The notes: a model not told the origin generated them from the letters alone. A stretch of DNA of 64,000 bases from JAOBAU01 sp034667465 (GCA_034667465.1 JAXDJV010000030.1:124001-188000), one strand, 5' to 3'. Positions 26,215 to 35,529 are shown, counted from the stretch's first letter. A program made the numbers and translations.

Positions 26215-28323
26215 TTAGTCGATGCGCCGCAGCACCACCATCGCGTACGCCTCGAGCGGCAACTCCTCGCCCGCTCGGAACTGATGGTGCTCGCGCAAAT
26301 CGGGAACCGGCCGGTTCGTATCGATCACCTTCACCCACCGATCGCCCCATTCGCCCTGCGGCAACCTGAAGTTCATCGCCTCGAAATGCGCGTTGAACAG
26401 GATGTAGAAACTGTCGTCGACGATCGGCTCGCCGCGCTCGTCCGGTGTCGGGATTGCTTTCCCGTTCAGAAAGACGCCGAGCGTCCGCGCGAAGCCGCTC
26501 TGCCAGTCCTGCTCCGTCATCTGCTCGCCGTCGTGTTTGAACCAGCCGATGTCGCTGACGTTCTCGCCGCGCAGCGGATGGCCGACGAACCAGCGCCGCC
26601 GCTTGAATACCGGATGCTCGGCGCGAAACTCGATGACGCGTGTCAGAAACGCGTACAGCCCGTCGTCGACATTCTCCCAGTCGTACCAGGAAAGCTCGTT
26701 GTCCTGACAGTAGGCGTTGTTGTTTCCATGCTGCGTGCGGCCGAGCTCATCGCCGCCGCAGATCATCGGCACGCCGACCGACAGCAGCAGCGTCGTCAGG
26801 AAGTTGCGCTGCTGCCGCGATCGCAGTGCATTGACGTCTTCGCGATCGGTGTCGCCTTCGACGCCGCAGTTCCATGAGTTGTTGTCGTTCGTACCATCGC
26901 TGCCGTTCTCACCGTTCGCTTCGTTGTGCTTCTCGTTGTAAGAGACGAGATCGCGCAGCGTGAAGCCGTCATGCGCGGTGATGAAATTGATCGACGCGTA
27001 CGGACGGCGTCCCGTCAGCGCATACAGGTCAGAACTTCCCGTCAGCCGGTTTGCGAAATCGCCGAGCGTCTGATCGGTGCCGCGCCAGAAATCGCGGACG
27101 ACGTCGCGATACCTGCCGTTCCATTCCGACCAGAGCGGCGGGAAGTTGCCGACCTGATATCCACCTTCGCCGACGTCCCACGGCTCCGCGATCAGCTTGA
27201 CCTGACTGAGCACCGGATCCTGCTGAATGATGTCGAAGAATGCCGAGAGGCGATCGACGTCATGCAGCTCGCGCGCAAGTGTCGATGCGAGATCGAAACG
27301 AAATCCGTCGACGTGCATCTCGAGATGCCAGAAGCGCAGCGAGTCCATGATCAGCTGCAGCACGTGCGGATGCCGCATGTTCAGACTGTTGCCGGTCCCC
27401 GTGTAGTCCATGTAGTAACGGGGGTTGTCGGCCATCACTCGGTAGTACGCGGTGTTATCAATCCCTTTCATCGACAGCATCGGCCCGAGATGATTTCCCT
27501 CAGCCGTGTGGTTGTAGACGACGTCGAGGATCACTTCGATCCCCTCGGCGTGCAGCGTCTTCACCATCTGCTTGAATTCCTGCAGCTGTTGTCCGAGCTG
27601 GCCGCCTGACGCGTACGCGTTGTGCGGCGCGAGATAGCTGATGGAGTTGTAGCCCCAGTAATTGCGCAGTCCGCGCTCGAGCAGGAGCGAGTCGTGGACG
27701 AATTGATGGACGGGGAGGAGCTCGACCGCCGTGACGCCGAGCTGCTTCAGATGTTTGATCGCCGCCGGATGGGCGAGACCGCCATACGTGCCGCGCAAAT
27801 TTTCCGGGATTCCGGGATGTCGCTGCGTGAATCCTTTGACGTGGACTTCATAAATGATCGTCTCGTGCCACGGCGTGCGCGGATAACGATCGTGCGCCCA
27901 GTCGAACCATGGCGACGTCACGACCGACTTCGGCATGAACGGCGCGCTGTCGAGCTCGTTCTTCGACGTCTCCGGCTCGCTGAAGTGATAGGGAAAGATC
28001 GCCTCGTTCCACTGCACTTCGCCATCGACCGCTTTCCCGTAAGGATCGAGCAACAGCTTCGCCGGATTGCAGCGCTGGCCGGCGTCGGGATCCCACGGTC
28101 CATGCACGCGATAACCATAGCGCTGACCCGGACCGATGTTCGGCAGATACCCGTGCCAGCAGAACGCCGTCATCTCCGGCAGATCGATGCACGTCTGCGC
28201 GCCGGCATCATCGAAGAGACAAAGCTCGACGCGAGTTGCCACTTCGGAGAAGACAGAGAAGTTCGTCCCCGACCCGTCGTACGTCGCCCCAAGCGGATAA
28301 GGAGCACCCGGCCAGATTTTCAC
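26215..28323 (-). CDS. glgX: Glycogen debranching enzyme GlgX
   Basis: 702 residues counted from the GTG at 28323, which gives the typical N-terminus M-KIWPGAPYPLGATYDG; longer readings run into the upstream palindrome and match nothing in the family. An N-terminal CBM48-like sandwich precedes a GH13 barrel with HVKGFT, GFRFDLAS (nucleophile D344), IAEPWD (acid/base E380) and FITAHDGFTL. It hydrolyses alpha-1,6 branches of limit dextrins during glycogen breakdown in the cytosol. No glycogen gene is adjacent, though a GH63-type glucosidase lies 13 kb away. Confidence 0.92.
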   Translation of the reverse strand: MKIWPGAPYPLGATYDGSGTNFSVFSEVATRVELCLFDDAGAQTCIDLPEMTAFCWHGYLPNIGPGQRYGYRVHGPWDPDAGQRCNPAKLLLDPYGKAVDGEVQWNEAIFPYHFSEPETSKNELDSAPFMPKSVVTSPWFDWAHDRYPRTPWHETIIYEVHVKGFTQRHPGIPENLRGTYGGLAHPAAIKHLKQLGVTAVELLPVHQFVHDSLLLERGLRNYWGYNSISYLAPHNAYASGGQLGQQLQEFKQMVKTLHAEGIEVILDVVYNHTAEGNHLGPMLSMKGIDNTAYYRVMADNPRYYMDYTGTGNSLNMRHPHVLQLIMDSLRFWHLEMHVDGFRFDLASTLARELHDVDRLSAFFDIIQQDPVLSQVKLIAEPWDVGEGGYQVGNFPPLWSEWNGRYRDVVRDFWRGTDQTLGDFANRLTGSSDLYALTGRRPYASINFITAHDGFTLRDLVSYNEKHNEANGENGSDGTNDNNSWNCGVEGDTDREDVNALRSRQQRNFLTTLLLSVGVPMICGGDELGRTQHGNNNAYCQDNELSWYDWENVDDGLYAFLTRVIEFRAEHPVFKRRRWFVGHPLRGENVSDIGWFKHDGEQMTEQDWQSGFARTLGVFLNGKAIPTPDERGEPIVDDSFYILFNAHFEAMNFRLPQGEWGDRWVKVIDTNRPVPDLREHHQFRAGEELPLEAYAMVVLRRID

Positions 28324-28362
28324 GCCGGACGCAACGGCAACCGGCGTGCCACGGGTTGGAAG

Positions 28363-28443
28363 GTGCTGAGTGCGGAGTGCAGAGTGCTGAGTCGTCCGGA
28401 TCCCTCTGACTCTTCTCAGCACTCAGCACTTTGCACTCAGCAC
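28363..28443. repeat. Imperfect 29-bp inverted repeat built of GTGCTGAG/GAGTGC words
   Basis: Arms 28363-28391 and 28415-28443 are complementary at 26 of 29 positions, with a 23-base loop. Each arm is itself a run of the short words gtgctga and gagtgc. It fills the divergent region between glgX and the GT2-like gene and does not look like coding sequence or a standard terminator. Confidence 0.85.
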
Positions 28444-28483
28444 TGGTTTGGATGGCACCCAATTCGCTTTTATTCGCAATTCG

Positions 28484-29464
28484 ATGAGACACCGGAACCC
28501 ACAGGATCGGCGGTGCACGTATGTGGTTGCGATCGAGCATGCCGACGATCCGGCCGCGCTTGCCGAATACCTCTCGTTTCTCTCGCTGGAGGACTGCGAA
28601 GTCGTCATCGTCGATGCCTCGGCGCGTGCGGCGTTCGAGGAAAACAGACGTGTGTTGCGCTGGGTTGGCCGGCACGTTGCGCCGTCCGAACGGCAGCGCA
28701 CGGCGTCGGGCGCGGTCGATCTCATCCGCGCCGGTTCTGCGCTGGCGTCGTGCGACAAGGTGATCGTCGCGAATGCGAGCGTTCGCTACTCGGCGGCGGA
28801 GCTCGATGAATTGCTGGCGCTGCTCGAGCTGCACGAAGTCGTCGAACCGCAGGACTACTTCGAGCCGATGCCGTGGTGGGGCTCGATTGATGCGGCGCGC
28901 ATGCTCGTACATCGCGGCATCGAGCCGCATCCCGATCATGGCGCGACGTTCGGCTTCCGGCGTGCCGCGCTCCGTGGATTGCGCGGACTCGAGCTCGATT
29001 ACTTCGACGAGCCGGAAGATCCGGTGCGGAAACTGGCGATGCAGGGAGCGGAAGTTCATTCGGCGTCCGACCTTTTTGTTCGTCGCACGCCGCCGGAATT
29101 GGAAGAGTGGGTGGAAGAGCGCCCGCGCCAGGCCGGTGAAGACTTCGCGCTGCCGGTGAAGTCCGCATTCTTCTTCGGCCTGATTCCGCTGGCGCTGCTG
29201 CTGACGATGTTCGGCGGACTCCGGCTCGCCGGCGGTTACGCGGGAACCATTGCGTTTGCGACGGTCGCGCTTGCAGTTCGCGGCCGCGCCGGCGCATCGG
29301 CGTTCTTCCCGTTGCGCGTCTGTCTCTTCGCGCCGCTCTGGGTGCTGGAACGTTCGGTCAGCGTTTACTGGGCGCTCTATCGCAAGCTCCGCGTGACCAC
29401 CGCCGAGCCCGATCCCGCTCCCGCCGCGGAACGTACGAATTCGCGAGTGGCCTCGGGCGAATAG
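28484..29464 (+). CDS. Degenerate GT2-like membrane protein
   Basis: 326 residues from the ATG at 28484; a TTG at 28448 would add 12 residues, but neither has a clear ribosome site. Residues 10-210 resemble a GT-A fold (TYVVAIEH..., EVVIVDAS, WWGSIDAARML, HGATFGFRRAALR) without a clear DxD. Two hydrophobic regions follow (about 225-265 and 275-305). A catalytic role as a glycosyltransferase is uncertain. It ends nine bases before the archaemetzincin gene, so the two are probably cotranscribed. Confidence 0.6.
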   Translation: MRHRNPQDRRCTYVVAIEHADDPAALAEYLSFLSLEDCEVVIVDASARAAFEENRRVLRWVGRHVAPSERQRTASGAVDLIRAGSALASCDKVIVANASVRYSAAELDELLALLELHEVVEPQDYFEPMPWWGSIDAARMLVHRGIEPHPDHGATFGFRRAALRGLRGLELDYFDEPEDPVRKLAMQGAEVHSASDLFVRRTPPELEEWVEERPRQAGEDFALPVKSAFFFGLIPLALLLTMFGGLRLAGGYAGTIAFATVALAVRGRAGASAFFPLRVCLFAPLWVLERSVSVYWALYRKLRVTTAEPDPAPAAERTNSRVASGE

Positions 29465-29473
29465 AATCGCCGC

Positions 29474-30388
29474 GTGTCCGCACGCGCGATCGCAGCGCTC
29501 GTCGTTGTCGCGTTAGTCATTTGCGCGCTCGTCGCCGTCCACGTCATCACTCGCGATGATGTCTTTCAACGCTCGCTCGAGAATCATGGCGAGTTCGCGC
29601 CGATGCCGCGGCCGGGTCCGGTCGACTGGCTCTCATGGCACAAAGAGCCCGGACAGACGCTCGGCGATTTTCTGCGGCTGCCGCATCCCGTTCCCGATCG
29701 AACGCGCCACGTTATCTATCTGCAACCGATCGGCGCGATCGATCCACGTTTCGTCGAGAAGTTGCGCCTGTTCGCCGGCGCGTTCTTCTCACTCGAAACG
29801 CGGACGCTTGCTCCAATCGCCGCAGATCTGACGAAGCTCACGCATCGCGAGAGTCCCGCCTTCGGAACGCAGCTTCGCACCGACTCACTGCTTCGCATCC
29901 TCGTGCCGCGACGTCCGCCCGACGCCTTCTGCATTCTGGGCGTCACCGACATCGATCTCTATCCCGGCGACAAATGGAACTACGTGTTCGGCGTCGGCGC
30001 GAATGGTCTGCGCGCGGGCGTCTACAGCTTCGCCCGCTTTCACGAACCGCTGCGCGAGCCGACCAGCGACGGCGCGCAGATTTTTCTGCGGCGCAGCTGC
30101 GCGCTCGTCGCGCACGAGACGGGACACGTCTTCGGTCTCGCGCACTGCATCGACTTCGCGTGCGTCATGAACGGCTCGAATCACATTCACGAGCTCGACG
30201 CGCATCCGCTGCATCTCTGTCCGCGCGATCTCGAGAAACTGCACGCCAGCGTTCCGTACGATCCGGTTGATTACAACAAGCACTTGCGCGACGTCACCGC
30301 GCGCATCGGATTGATCGAGGAGTCGGCGTGGTACGCGCGACGCCTCGCTTATCTGCGCGGCGGAACTGTCGAGTACGCGGTGAGGTAG
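29474..30388 (+). CDS. Membrane-anchored archaemetzincin-like protease
   Basis: 304 residues from a GTG. A signal anchor occupies about residues 4-24. The zinc motif HETGHVFGLAH (H214, E215, H218, H224) is followed by C225, C230, the Met M232 and LCPRD (C249). This is the archaemetzincin pattern, in which a second zinc is held by four cysteines in CxxxxCxM...CxxC; here the last Cys is replaced by D252. Archaemetzincins are normally soluble and shorter, so both the membrane anchor and the N-terminal extension are notable. Its last 40 bases overlap the convergent propeller gene. Confidence 0.8.
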   Translation: MSARAIAALVVVALVICALVAVHVITRDDVFQRSLENHGEFAPMPRPGPVDWLSWHKEPGQTLGDFLRLPHPVPDRTRHVIYLQPIGAIDPRFVEKLRLFAGAFFSLETRTLAPIAADLTKLTHRESPAFGTQLRTDSLLRILVPRRPPDAFCILGVTDIDLYPGDKWNYVFGVGANGLRAGVYSFARFHEPLREPTSDGAQIFLRRSCALVAHETGHVFGLAHCIDFACVMNGSNHIHELDAHPLHLCPRDLEKLHASVPYDPVDYNKHLRDVTARIGLIEESAWYARRLAYLRGGTVEYAVR

Positions 30389-31896
30389 CCCGCTTCGTCG
30401 CTGATGTAGATCATCCCGTTGACGACGATCGGGCTCTGCCAGTGGACGTTTGCGATTCCGCTGTCCTGCCACAGCACGCGGCCGGTCGTCGGTTCAATGC
30501 CCTGCATGCCGAGCGAGCCGGCGTAATAGAGAATGTTGTTGACGACGACGGGTGACGTCGCCGCTTCCGGCCGCCACCATTGCAGCACGAGCTCCGGCTG
30601 CGAACCCGACACATCGAGCGTGTACGCCGCGATGCCGTGGAAATTCGACGCGAAGATCCACGTGGTGTGCGTCGTCGAATTGAACCAGGTGGCCGGATGC
30701 ATGACGAGGTGGCCGCCCTGAGGAACCTTTACGATGTCGAGCTCGCCGCCGAGGTGACGCGGACCGTTCTGGCCGCTGAGATTCGACAGGTTCAGCAGAC
30801 GCAGCATCGAATCTTTGCCCGCTTGCACGCCGAGGCGCGGAAGAGTGCGATTGCCCGTCATTGGCAGCAGGGCGACGGATGCTGATGAGAGATCGAGATC
30901 GAGCACGTTGAGCCGCTCGTAGTCGCTCGGCGTGTACGTGTCGAGCGGCGTTCCGCCATCGAGCGAGCCGTCCGGCTTCAGTGCGACGACGCTGCTGCCC
31001 CAGTTGTAGCCGCCCTGATCGGCGTCGTACACGCCGTTGCCAATCGTCACGAAAACGCGATCGGTGATCGGATCGTAGACCGCTCCGGCGCGGCCCCAGC
31101 TTCCGCCCTGCGTGTGTCCGCAGTCGTTTGATTCGTCGCCGTTCTCGACGAAGTGAAACAGTTTGTCGCTGCAGCCTGCGTTGAAAATTTTCTGTTCACC
31201 GGTTTCGAGATTCACGGTGACGAGATGACCCTGATAGTCGCCGTCGTCGCCCGGCTCCGGATAGGCGGCGACCGTCATGTAGAGATACGAAGAACCGTTG
31301 CGCGCCTTCGCGATCGTGATTGGCGACGAACCCTTTTCGACACTGCCTTTCAGCGTGACGAGCTCCGGCCAGCCGTTGCCGGTCACTTCGCTGCCGTCGG
31401 CGGCGGCGTACTTGTGCACGTAACCATCGAGTCCGTACGAGTAGACGAAAAGGTGACTCGGATCGACGGCCGGAGAAGACGTCGTCCATCGCGGACCTTC
31501 GGGCGGCGTCGTTTGCCAGACGTCGAGACCTGTTCGCGCATCGGTGGCGATCAGTCGTCCGGCTTTCGTGGTGACGATGACGAGATCGCGTTTGAATCCG
31601 CCGGCGAGCTCGACGTCGCTGATGTAAACCGGCGCACCGTCCGCGACCTCGGCGAGCGCCACGCGCCAGAAAACGTTCAGTCGCGCGACGTTCGCGGTGC
31701 TGAGCACGGAGCGTGTACCGCCTTCCGGCGCATTGAACTGCGACCAGCTTTCGCCAACGTCATTCGCGATCAGCAATCGTCCGAGACCGCGATTCACTCG
31801 CGGATAGCTTGCGCCGGGCGGAACCACATCGTTATCCGCAACACCAGTCAGAAAAAGCAACGACGAAACAGCAACGGCGGACATCACACTTCGCAT
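30349..31896 (-). CDS. Secreted PQQ-type beta-propeller protein
   Basis: 515 residues from the ATG at 31896, which gives a signal peptide (MRSVMSAVAVSSLLFLTGVA). Several blades have the PQQ-repeat pattern of a Gly-x-x-x-W end, for example ARTGLDVWQT and TTGRVLWQDSG. There is a cysteine pair around GCSDKLFHF and SNDCGHT. There is no dehydrogenase catalytic signature that I can point to, so it may be a PQQ-binding-like propeller used for binding rather than an alcohol dehydrogenase. Convergent with and overlapping the archaemetzincin gene by 40 bases. Confidence 0.8.
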   Translation of the reverse strand: MRSVMSAVAVSSLLFLTGVADNDVVPPGASYPRVNRGLGRLLIANDVGESWSQFNAPEGGTRSVLSTANVARLNVFWRVALAEVADGAPVYISDVELAGGFKRDLVIVTTKAGRLIATDARTGLDVWQTTPPEGPRWTTSSPAVDPSHLFVYSYGLDGYVHKYAAADGSEVTGNGWPELVTLKGSVEKGSSPITIAKARNGSSYLYMTVAAYPEPGDDGDYQGHLVTVNLETGEQKIFNAGCSDKLFHFVENGDESNDCGHTQGGSWGRAGAVYDPITDRVFVTIGNGVYDADQGGYNWGSSVVALKPDGSLDGGTPLDTYTPSDYERLNVLDLDLSSASVALLPMTGNRTLPRLGVQAGKDSMLRLLNLSNLSGQNGPRHLGGELDIVKVPQGGHLVMHPATWFNSTTHTTWIFASNFHGIAAYTLDVSGSQPELVLQWWRPEAATSPVVVNNILYYAGSLGMQGIEPTTGRVLWQDSGIANVHWQSPIVVNGMIYISDEAGYLTAYSTVPPRR

Positions 31897-32045
31897 CCGG
31901 TAACCAACTCCTGCGTCATGAGACGCGCGAATCTCACTTTGGATTACGTCGCCTGTGTGAATTTCGCTGAGGGCGACGTGAAAGTTTTTACGAGGGCGCA
32001 CAGCGAGCACAACCGTGCGACTAATGTCTTCGCTAACATGCAGCC

Positions 32046-33347
32046 ATGCGCCGAATCGTCATCGTTCTTCTTCTGCTCGCAGCGACTCCACTCTTCGCGT
32101 TCGAACGTCAGTCGAATGCCGACTATCGATCGCGACGCGAGCGCCTCGCATCGAAGCTCGGCAAAGGCGTGCTCGTTCTCTTCGCGAGCACGGAGAGTGA
32201 AGGGCCGAATGAGCTGCACGGATTTCGGCAGAACGACGACTTCTTCTATTTGACGGGATGGCGCGAGCCGGGCGCCGCAATCGTCGTCGCCGCGAATCCG
32301 TATCGCGAGATTCTCTTTCTCCCCGCGCACAACTCGTCGCAGGAAAGGTGGACGGGACCGAAGCTCGGCGCCGACAGCGGCGATGCGGCGTCGGTGACCG
32401 GCGTCGAGCGCGTCGACGTGCTCGATCACCTTCGCGATGAGCTCGTGAAGATTCTCCCGTCACCGGTCGCGCAGGTTTACACCGATCTCTCCGACAGCGG
32501 CGAAACGCCGTCGACGATTCCGATTGCGTGGCTGCGTCGCGCGAACGCGTTTCCGAACTACATCAGCTTCGCCGACGCGAAGACGCCGATCGCCGAGCTT
32601 CGCCTGATCAAAGATGCGGGCGAGCTGACGCTCCTCCGCAAAGCGTGCGATGCGACGGTCGAAGCGCACCAGGCGGCGATGCGCGCGGTGAAGCCCGGCG
32701 TGTCGGAAGGGGAGATCTCCGCGCTGATGCAGTACGAGTTTCAGCGGCGCGGCTGCGAGATGCCGTCGTATTCGCCGATCGTCGGCTCCGGCTTCAACTC
32801 GACGGTGCTGCATTACTCCGCGAACGGCGGCACGATGAAAAGCGGCGATCTCGTCGTCATGGATGTCGGCGGCGAATATTCAATGTACGCCGCCGACGTG
32901 ACGCGCACGCTTCCCGTGAACGGTCACCTCACCGCGCGGCAGCGCGAAATCTACGACATCGTCCTCGGCGCACAACAGGCCGCCGTCGATGCATTCGTCG
33001 CCGGCCAGTCGACGATCAAAGGCGGCGATCACGCGCTCTATCGCGTCGCGCAGGAGTACATCAACACGCACGGCAAAGATCTGCACGGCGAGCCGCTCGC
33101 CAAATACTTCATCCACGGCCTCGGCCACTACGTCGGCCTCGCCGTTCACGACGTCGGTTCCTACGGTGGACCGTTGCAGCCCGGAACCGTCTTCACCATC
33201 GAGCCCGGCATTTACATCCCGGAAGAATCGCTCGGCGTCCGCATCGAAGATCAATACCTCGTCGGCGATGACGGCAAGCTGATTTGTCTGACGTGCGCGA
33301 TTCCGAAGAAGGCCGAAGAGGTCGAGCGGGCGATGGCGAAGAAGTGA
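32046..33347 (+). CDS. Secreted Xaa-Pro aminopeptidase (M24B)
   Basis: 433 residues. Signal peptide (MRRIVIVLLLLAATPLFAFE), an N-terminal creatinase-like domain (about 25-185) with NDDFFYLTGW, and a C-terminal pita-bread domain with all five metal ligands: D273 and D284 (MDVGGEYSMYAADVTRT), H361 (GLGHYVGL), E386 (TIEPGIYI) and E401 (RIEDQY). It removes N-terminal residues preceding proline, here outside the cytoplasm, unlike cytosolic PepP. Possibly cotranscribed with the next gene, 17 bases downstream. Confidence 0.92.
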   Translation: MRRIVIVLLLLAATPLFAFERQSNADYRSRRERLASKLGKGVLVLFASTESEGPNELHGFRQNDDFFYLTGWREPGAAIVVAANPYREILFLPAHNSSQERWTGPKLGADSGDAASVTGVERVDVLDHLRDELVKILPSPVAQVYTDLSDSGETPSTIPIAWLRRANAFPNYISFADAKTPIAELRLIKDAGELTLLRKACDATVEAHQAAMRAVKPGVSEGEISALMQYEFQRRGCEMPSYSPIVGSGFNSTVLHYSANGGTMKSGDLVVMDVGGEYSMYAADVTRTLPVNGHLTARQREIYDIVLGAQQAAVDAFVAGQSTIKGGDHALYRVAQEYINTHGKDLHGEPLAKYFIHGLGHYVGLAVHDVGSYGGPLQPGTVFTIEPGIYIPEESLGVRIEDQYLVGDDGKLICLTCAIPKKAEEVERAMAKK

Positions 33348-33364
33348 TCGAGTAGGATACGCGC

Positions 33365-33991
33365 GTGCCGACCGACACTCCTCCTTCGCTGCAATTCGAC
33401 CGCGCCGATTTCGGTGTGCCGGCGTCATCGCGTCTGTTCTGCACTTCCTGCAAACAGCAGGTGATGCAGAGCTACTACACGGTCGGCAATCGCATCGTCT
33501 GCGCGGCCTGCCACGAGCTGCATGTCGACGGCGGATCGGAGCTCAACCGTTTTCTTCGTTCGTTCGCGGCGTCGCTCGTCGTCGCCATCGCGGGCGCGAC
33601 GGTCTGGTGGCTCATTCGCACCTTTCTCCACTTCGAGCTCGGTCTGATCTCGATCGCCATCGGCGTCGGGGTCGCGCGCGCGATCGTATGGGGCACTTAC
33701 GGCCGCACGAATGTTTTCTACCAGGTGTTCGCAGTCGTCATGACGTACGCCGGGATCGTCCTCAACTACGTTCCCGACATCCTCGGTGAAGTGACTCTCA
33801 GTCAGATCAACAGCCGCGCGGTCTTCGTGATTTTGTCGATTGCGTTCCAGGCGCCGTTCCTCCAGGGTGCGAGCAACATCATCGGCATCCTGATCATCGC
33901 TTTCGGTCTGTGGGAAGCGTGGAAGCTCACCGGATCGGGTCGTGCGGTCGTGGCAGGCCCGTTCAGCATCTCGCACGCGGCGAATGTTTGA
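33365..33991 (+). CDS. Zinc-ribbon polytopic membrane protein
   Basis: 208 residues from a GTG. Residues 26-50 make a small zinc ribbon (CTSC...CAAC). Four to five hydrophobic segments follow (about 64-84, 90-110, 118-140, 150-165, 172-190). I do not recognise a named family. The stop overlaps the start of the M50 protease by eight bases, and that protein also starts with a zinc ribbon, which suggests a functional pair. Confidence 0.75.
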   Translation: MPTDTPPSLQFDRADFGVPASSRLFCTSCKQQVMQSYYTVGNRIVCAACHELHVDGGSELNRFLRSFAASLVVAIAGATVWWLIRTFLHFELGLISIAIGVGVARAIVWGTYGRTNVFYQVFAVVMTYAGIVLNYVPDILGEVTLSQINSRAVFVILSIAFQAPFLQGASNIIGILIIAFGLWEAWKLTGSGRAVVAGPFSISHAANV

Positions 33992-34958
33992 TTCACCTCG
34001 ATGTCCCGCCTGCGGGACGGAGATCTCCGACTCGCTGCTCGCGTGTCCCGTCTGTCACACGCTCGTTCATCGCGACCGGCTCTCGGCGATCGCCGCCGAG
34101 GCTGATGCGGAGGCGACGCGTGGCGACAAAGCGCGCGCCGCGTTGCTCTGGCGCGAGGCGCTTTCGCTCCTGCCGGAACATTCGAAGCAGCATGACGCGG
34201 TTGCGCGTCGCGTCGAAGAGCTGACGCTCGCGTCCGGAGCGCAGACCACGAGCGCATCGCGATGGAAAACAGGTGGCGTCGGCGCGCTGGTCATCGGCGC
34301 TTTGACGAAAGGGAAGCTGCTGCTCGCCGGTCTGCTCAAGCTGCCGACGCTCATCTCGATGCTCGCGTTCGCGGGCGTTTACTGGTCGATCTGGGGATGG
34401 CAGTTCGCGATCGCGATCGTCATCGCAATCTACATCCATGAGATTGGCCATGTCGCCGCGCTTCGTGCTCGCGGCCTGCCCGCGAGCGCTCCGATGTTCA
34501 TTCCGGGCCTCGGTGCCTTCGTCCGTTTGCAGGGTCCGGTCTCGACGCCGCGCGAAGACTCGTACATCGGTCTCTCCGGTCCCATCTGGGGACTCGGCGC
34601 ATCGCTCGCTGCCGTCGCGCTGTTTTACTTCACGCACAACGCGTTCTGGGCAGCGCTCGCGAGCACGAACGCCGTCATCAACATGTTCAATCTCATCCCG
34701 GTGTGGCAACTTGACGGAAGCCGCGGCATCCGCTCACTCTCGATCCGTCAGCGCTGGCTGCTCATCGGCGTCATTGCACTCACCGGCGTGATGAGCAGAC
34801 AGCCAATGCTCGTCCTCGTAGGGCTCGTCGCGCTCTGGCGTGCGTTCGAGAAGAACGCGCCGCGGCTCGAGGACTGGCCGGCCTTCGCCCGTTACTCAAC
34901 GCTTGTCATCGCACTCGCCGCGATCAGCATCATGCCGGTGCCGATCAGCGGCCGATGA
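33984..34958 (+). CDS. Site-2 protease-like M50 metalloprotease with N-terminal zinc ribbon
   Basis: 324 residues from the ATG at 33984. An N-terminal ribbon (CPAC...CPVC, residues 7-25) and an alpha-helical stretch (35-75) precede the membrane domain. The zinc motif HEIGH (H152, E153, H156) and the distal LDG aspartate (D244, NLIPVWQLDG) are both present inside hydrophobic segments. Members cleave substrates within the membrane. The ribbon could bind a substrate or the neighbouring ribbon protein. Its 3' end overlaps the convergent L,D-transpeptidase gene by 14 bases. Confidence 0.87.
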   Translation: MFDSPRCPACGTEISDSLLACPVCHTLVHRDRLSAIAAEADAEATRGDKARAALLWREALSLLPEHSKQHDAVARRVEELTLASGAQTTSASRWKTGGVGALVIGALTKGKLLLAGLLKLPTLISMLAFAGVYWSIWGWQFAIAIVIAIYIHEIGHVAALRARGLPASAPMFIPGLGAFVRLQGPVSTPREDSYIGLSGPIWGLGASLAAVALFYFTHNAFWAALASTNAVINMFNLIPVWQLDGSRGIRSLSIRQRWLLIGVIALTGVMSRQPMLVLVGLVALWRAFEKNAPRLEDWPAFARYSTLVIALAAISIMPVPISGR

Positions 34959-35502
34959 CGAACGACACCGGTTGCGGCAGCTTCACGTCCGCGGTCGCGC
35001 CGCCGCTGATCACTTTGTCGTACCACGCGTCGGACTGTTTCGCGCCGCTTTGCTCCATCAAATAGCGCGCGAGCTCCGCGACGTCCGACTCCGCCATCCG
35101 AATGCAGCCGTGCGATGCGCGGCCGCCGAGCGAGTCTTCATCGTCGGTCCCGTGAATGTAGTAGTCGGGCTCCTGGAAGAAGATCTTCACGACCTTCATC
35201 GGGTTCTTCGGATCGCCCGGATTGGCCGGCTTTTTTCCCTTCGCCCATTTTTCGTTCGGCGGAACCCAGCCGGGATTCCAGACGATGTGGCGAACGGTGA
35301 ATCGTCCCGTCGGCGTCGGCTTCGACTTCAATCCGACGGCGATCGTGTACGTCTTCACGTCGGTCGCGCCGATGCGGACGACGAGGATTTTCTTCTGCGT
35401 GCTCGCTGCCATCGACAGCGGACCGGAAGTTTTGCCGGCGGCCGGAAGGCCGCGCGCAATCAACAGAATGGAGAGGAGAGAAAGGATGGATGCGCGTCGC
35501 AT
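34945..35502 (-). CDS. L,D-transpeptidase (YkuD family)
   Basis: 185 residues, signal peptide at 1-22. The catalytic segment reads YYIHGTDDEDSLGGRASHGCIRM, split here as IHGTDD and SHGCIRM with nucleophile C133; this is the full HG...SxHGCIR signature. It forms 3-3 peptidoglycan cross-links or attaches proteins to the wall in the periplasm. A short insertion (PPNEKWAKGKKPANPGD) is seen in homologues too. It lies 27 bases after the STAS gene on the same strand, so the two may be cotranscribed. Confidence 0.92.
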   Translation of the reverse strand: MRRASILSLLSILLIARGLPAAGKTSGPLSMAASTQKKILVVRIGATDVKTYTIAVGLKSKPTPTGRFTVRHIVWNPGWVPPNEKWAKGKKPANPGDPKNPMKVVKIFFQEPDYYIHGTDDEDSLGGRASHGCIRMAESDVAELARYLMEQSGAKQSDAWYDKVISGGATADVKLPQPVSFVIGR

Positions 35503-35529
35503 ACGCGACCCGCTTCTGCAGGTTCCGTG

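Noticed and set aside
28324..28422. Longer GlgX N-terminus starting inside the palindrome
   Set aside because: The additional residues do not resemble GlgX and are encoded by the word repeat.
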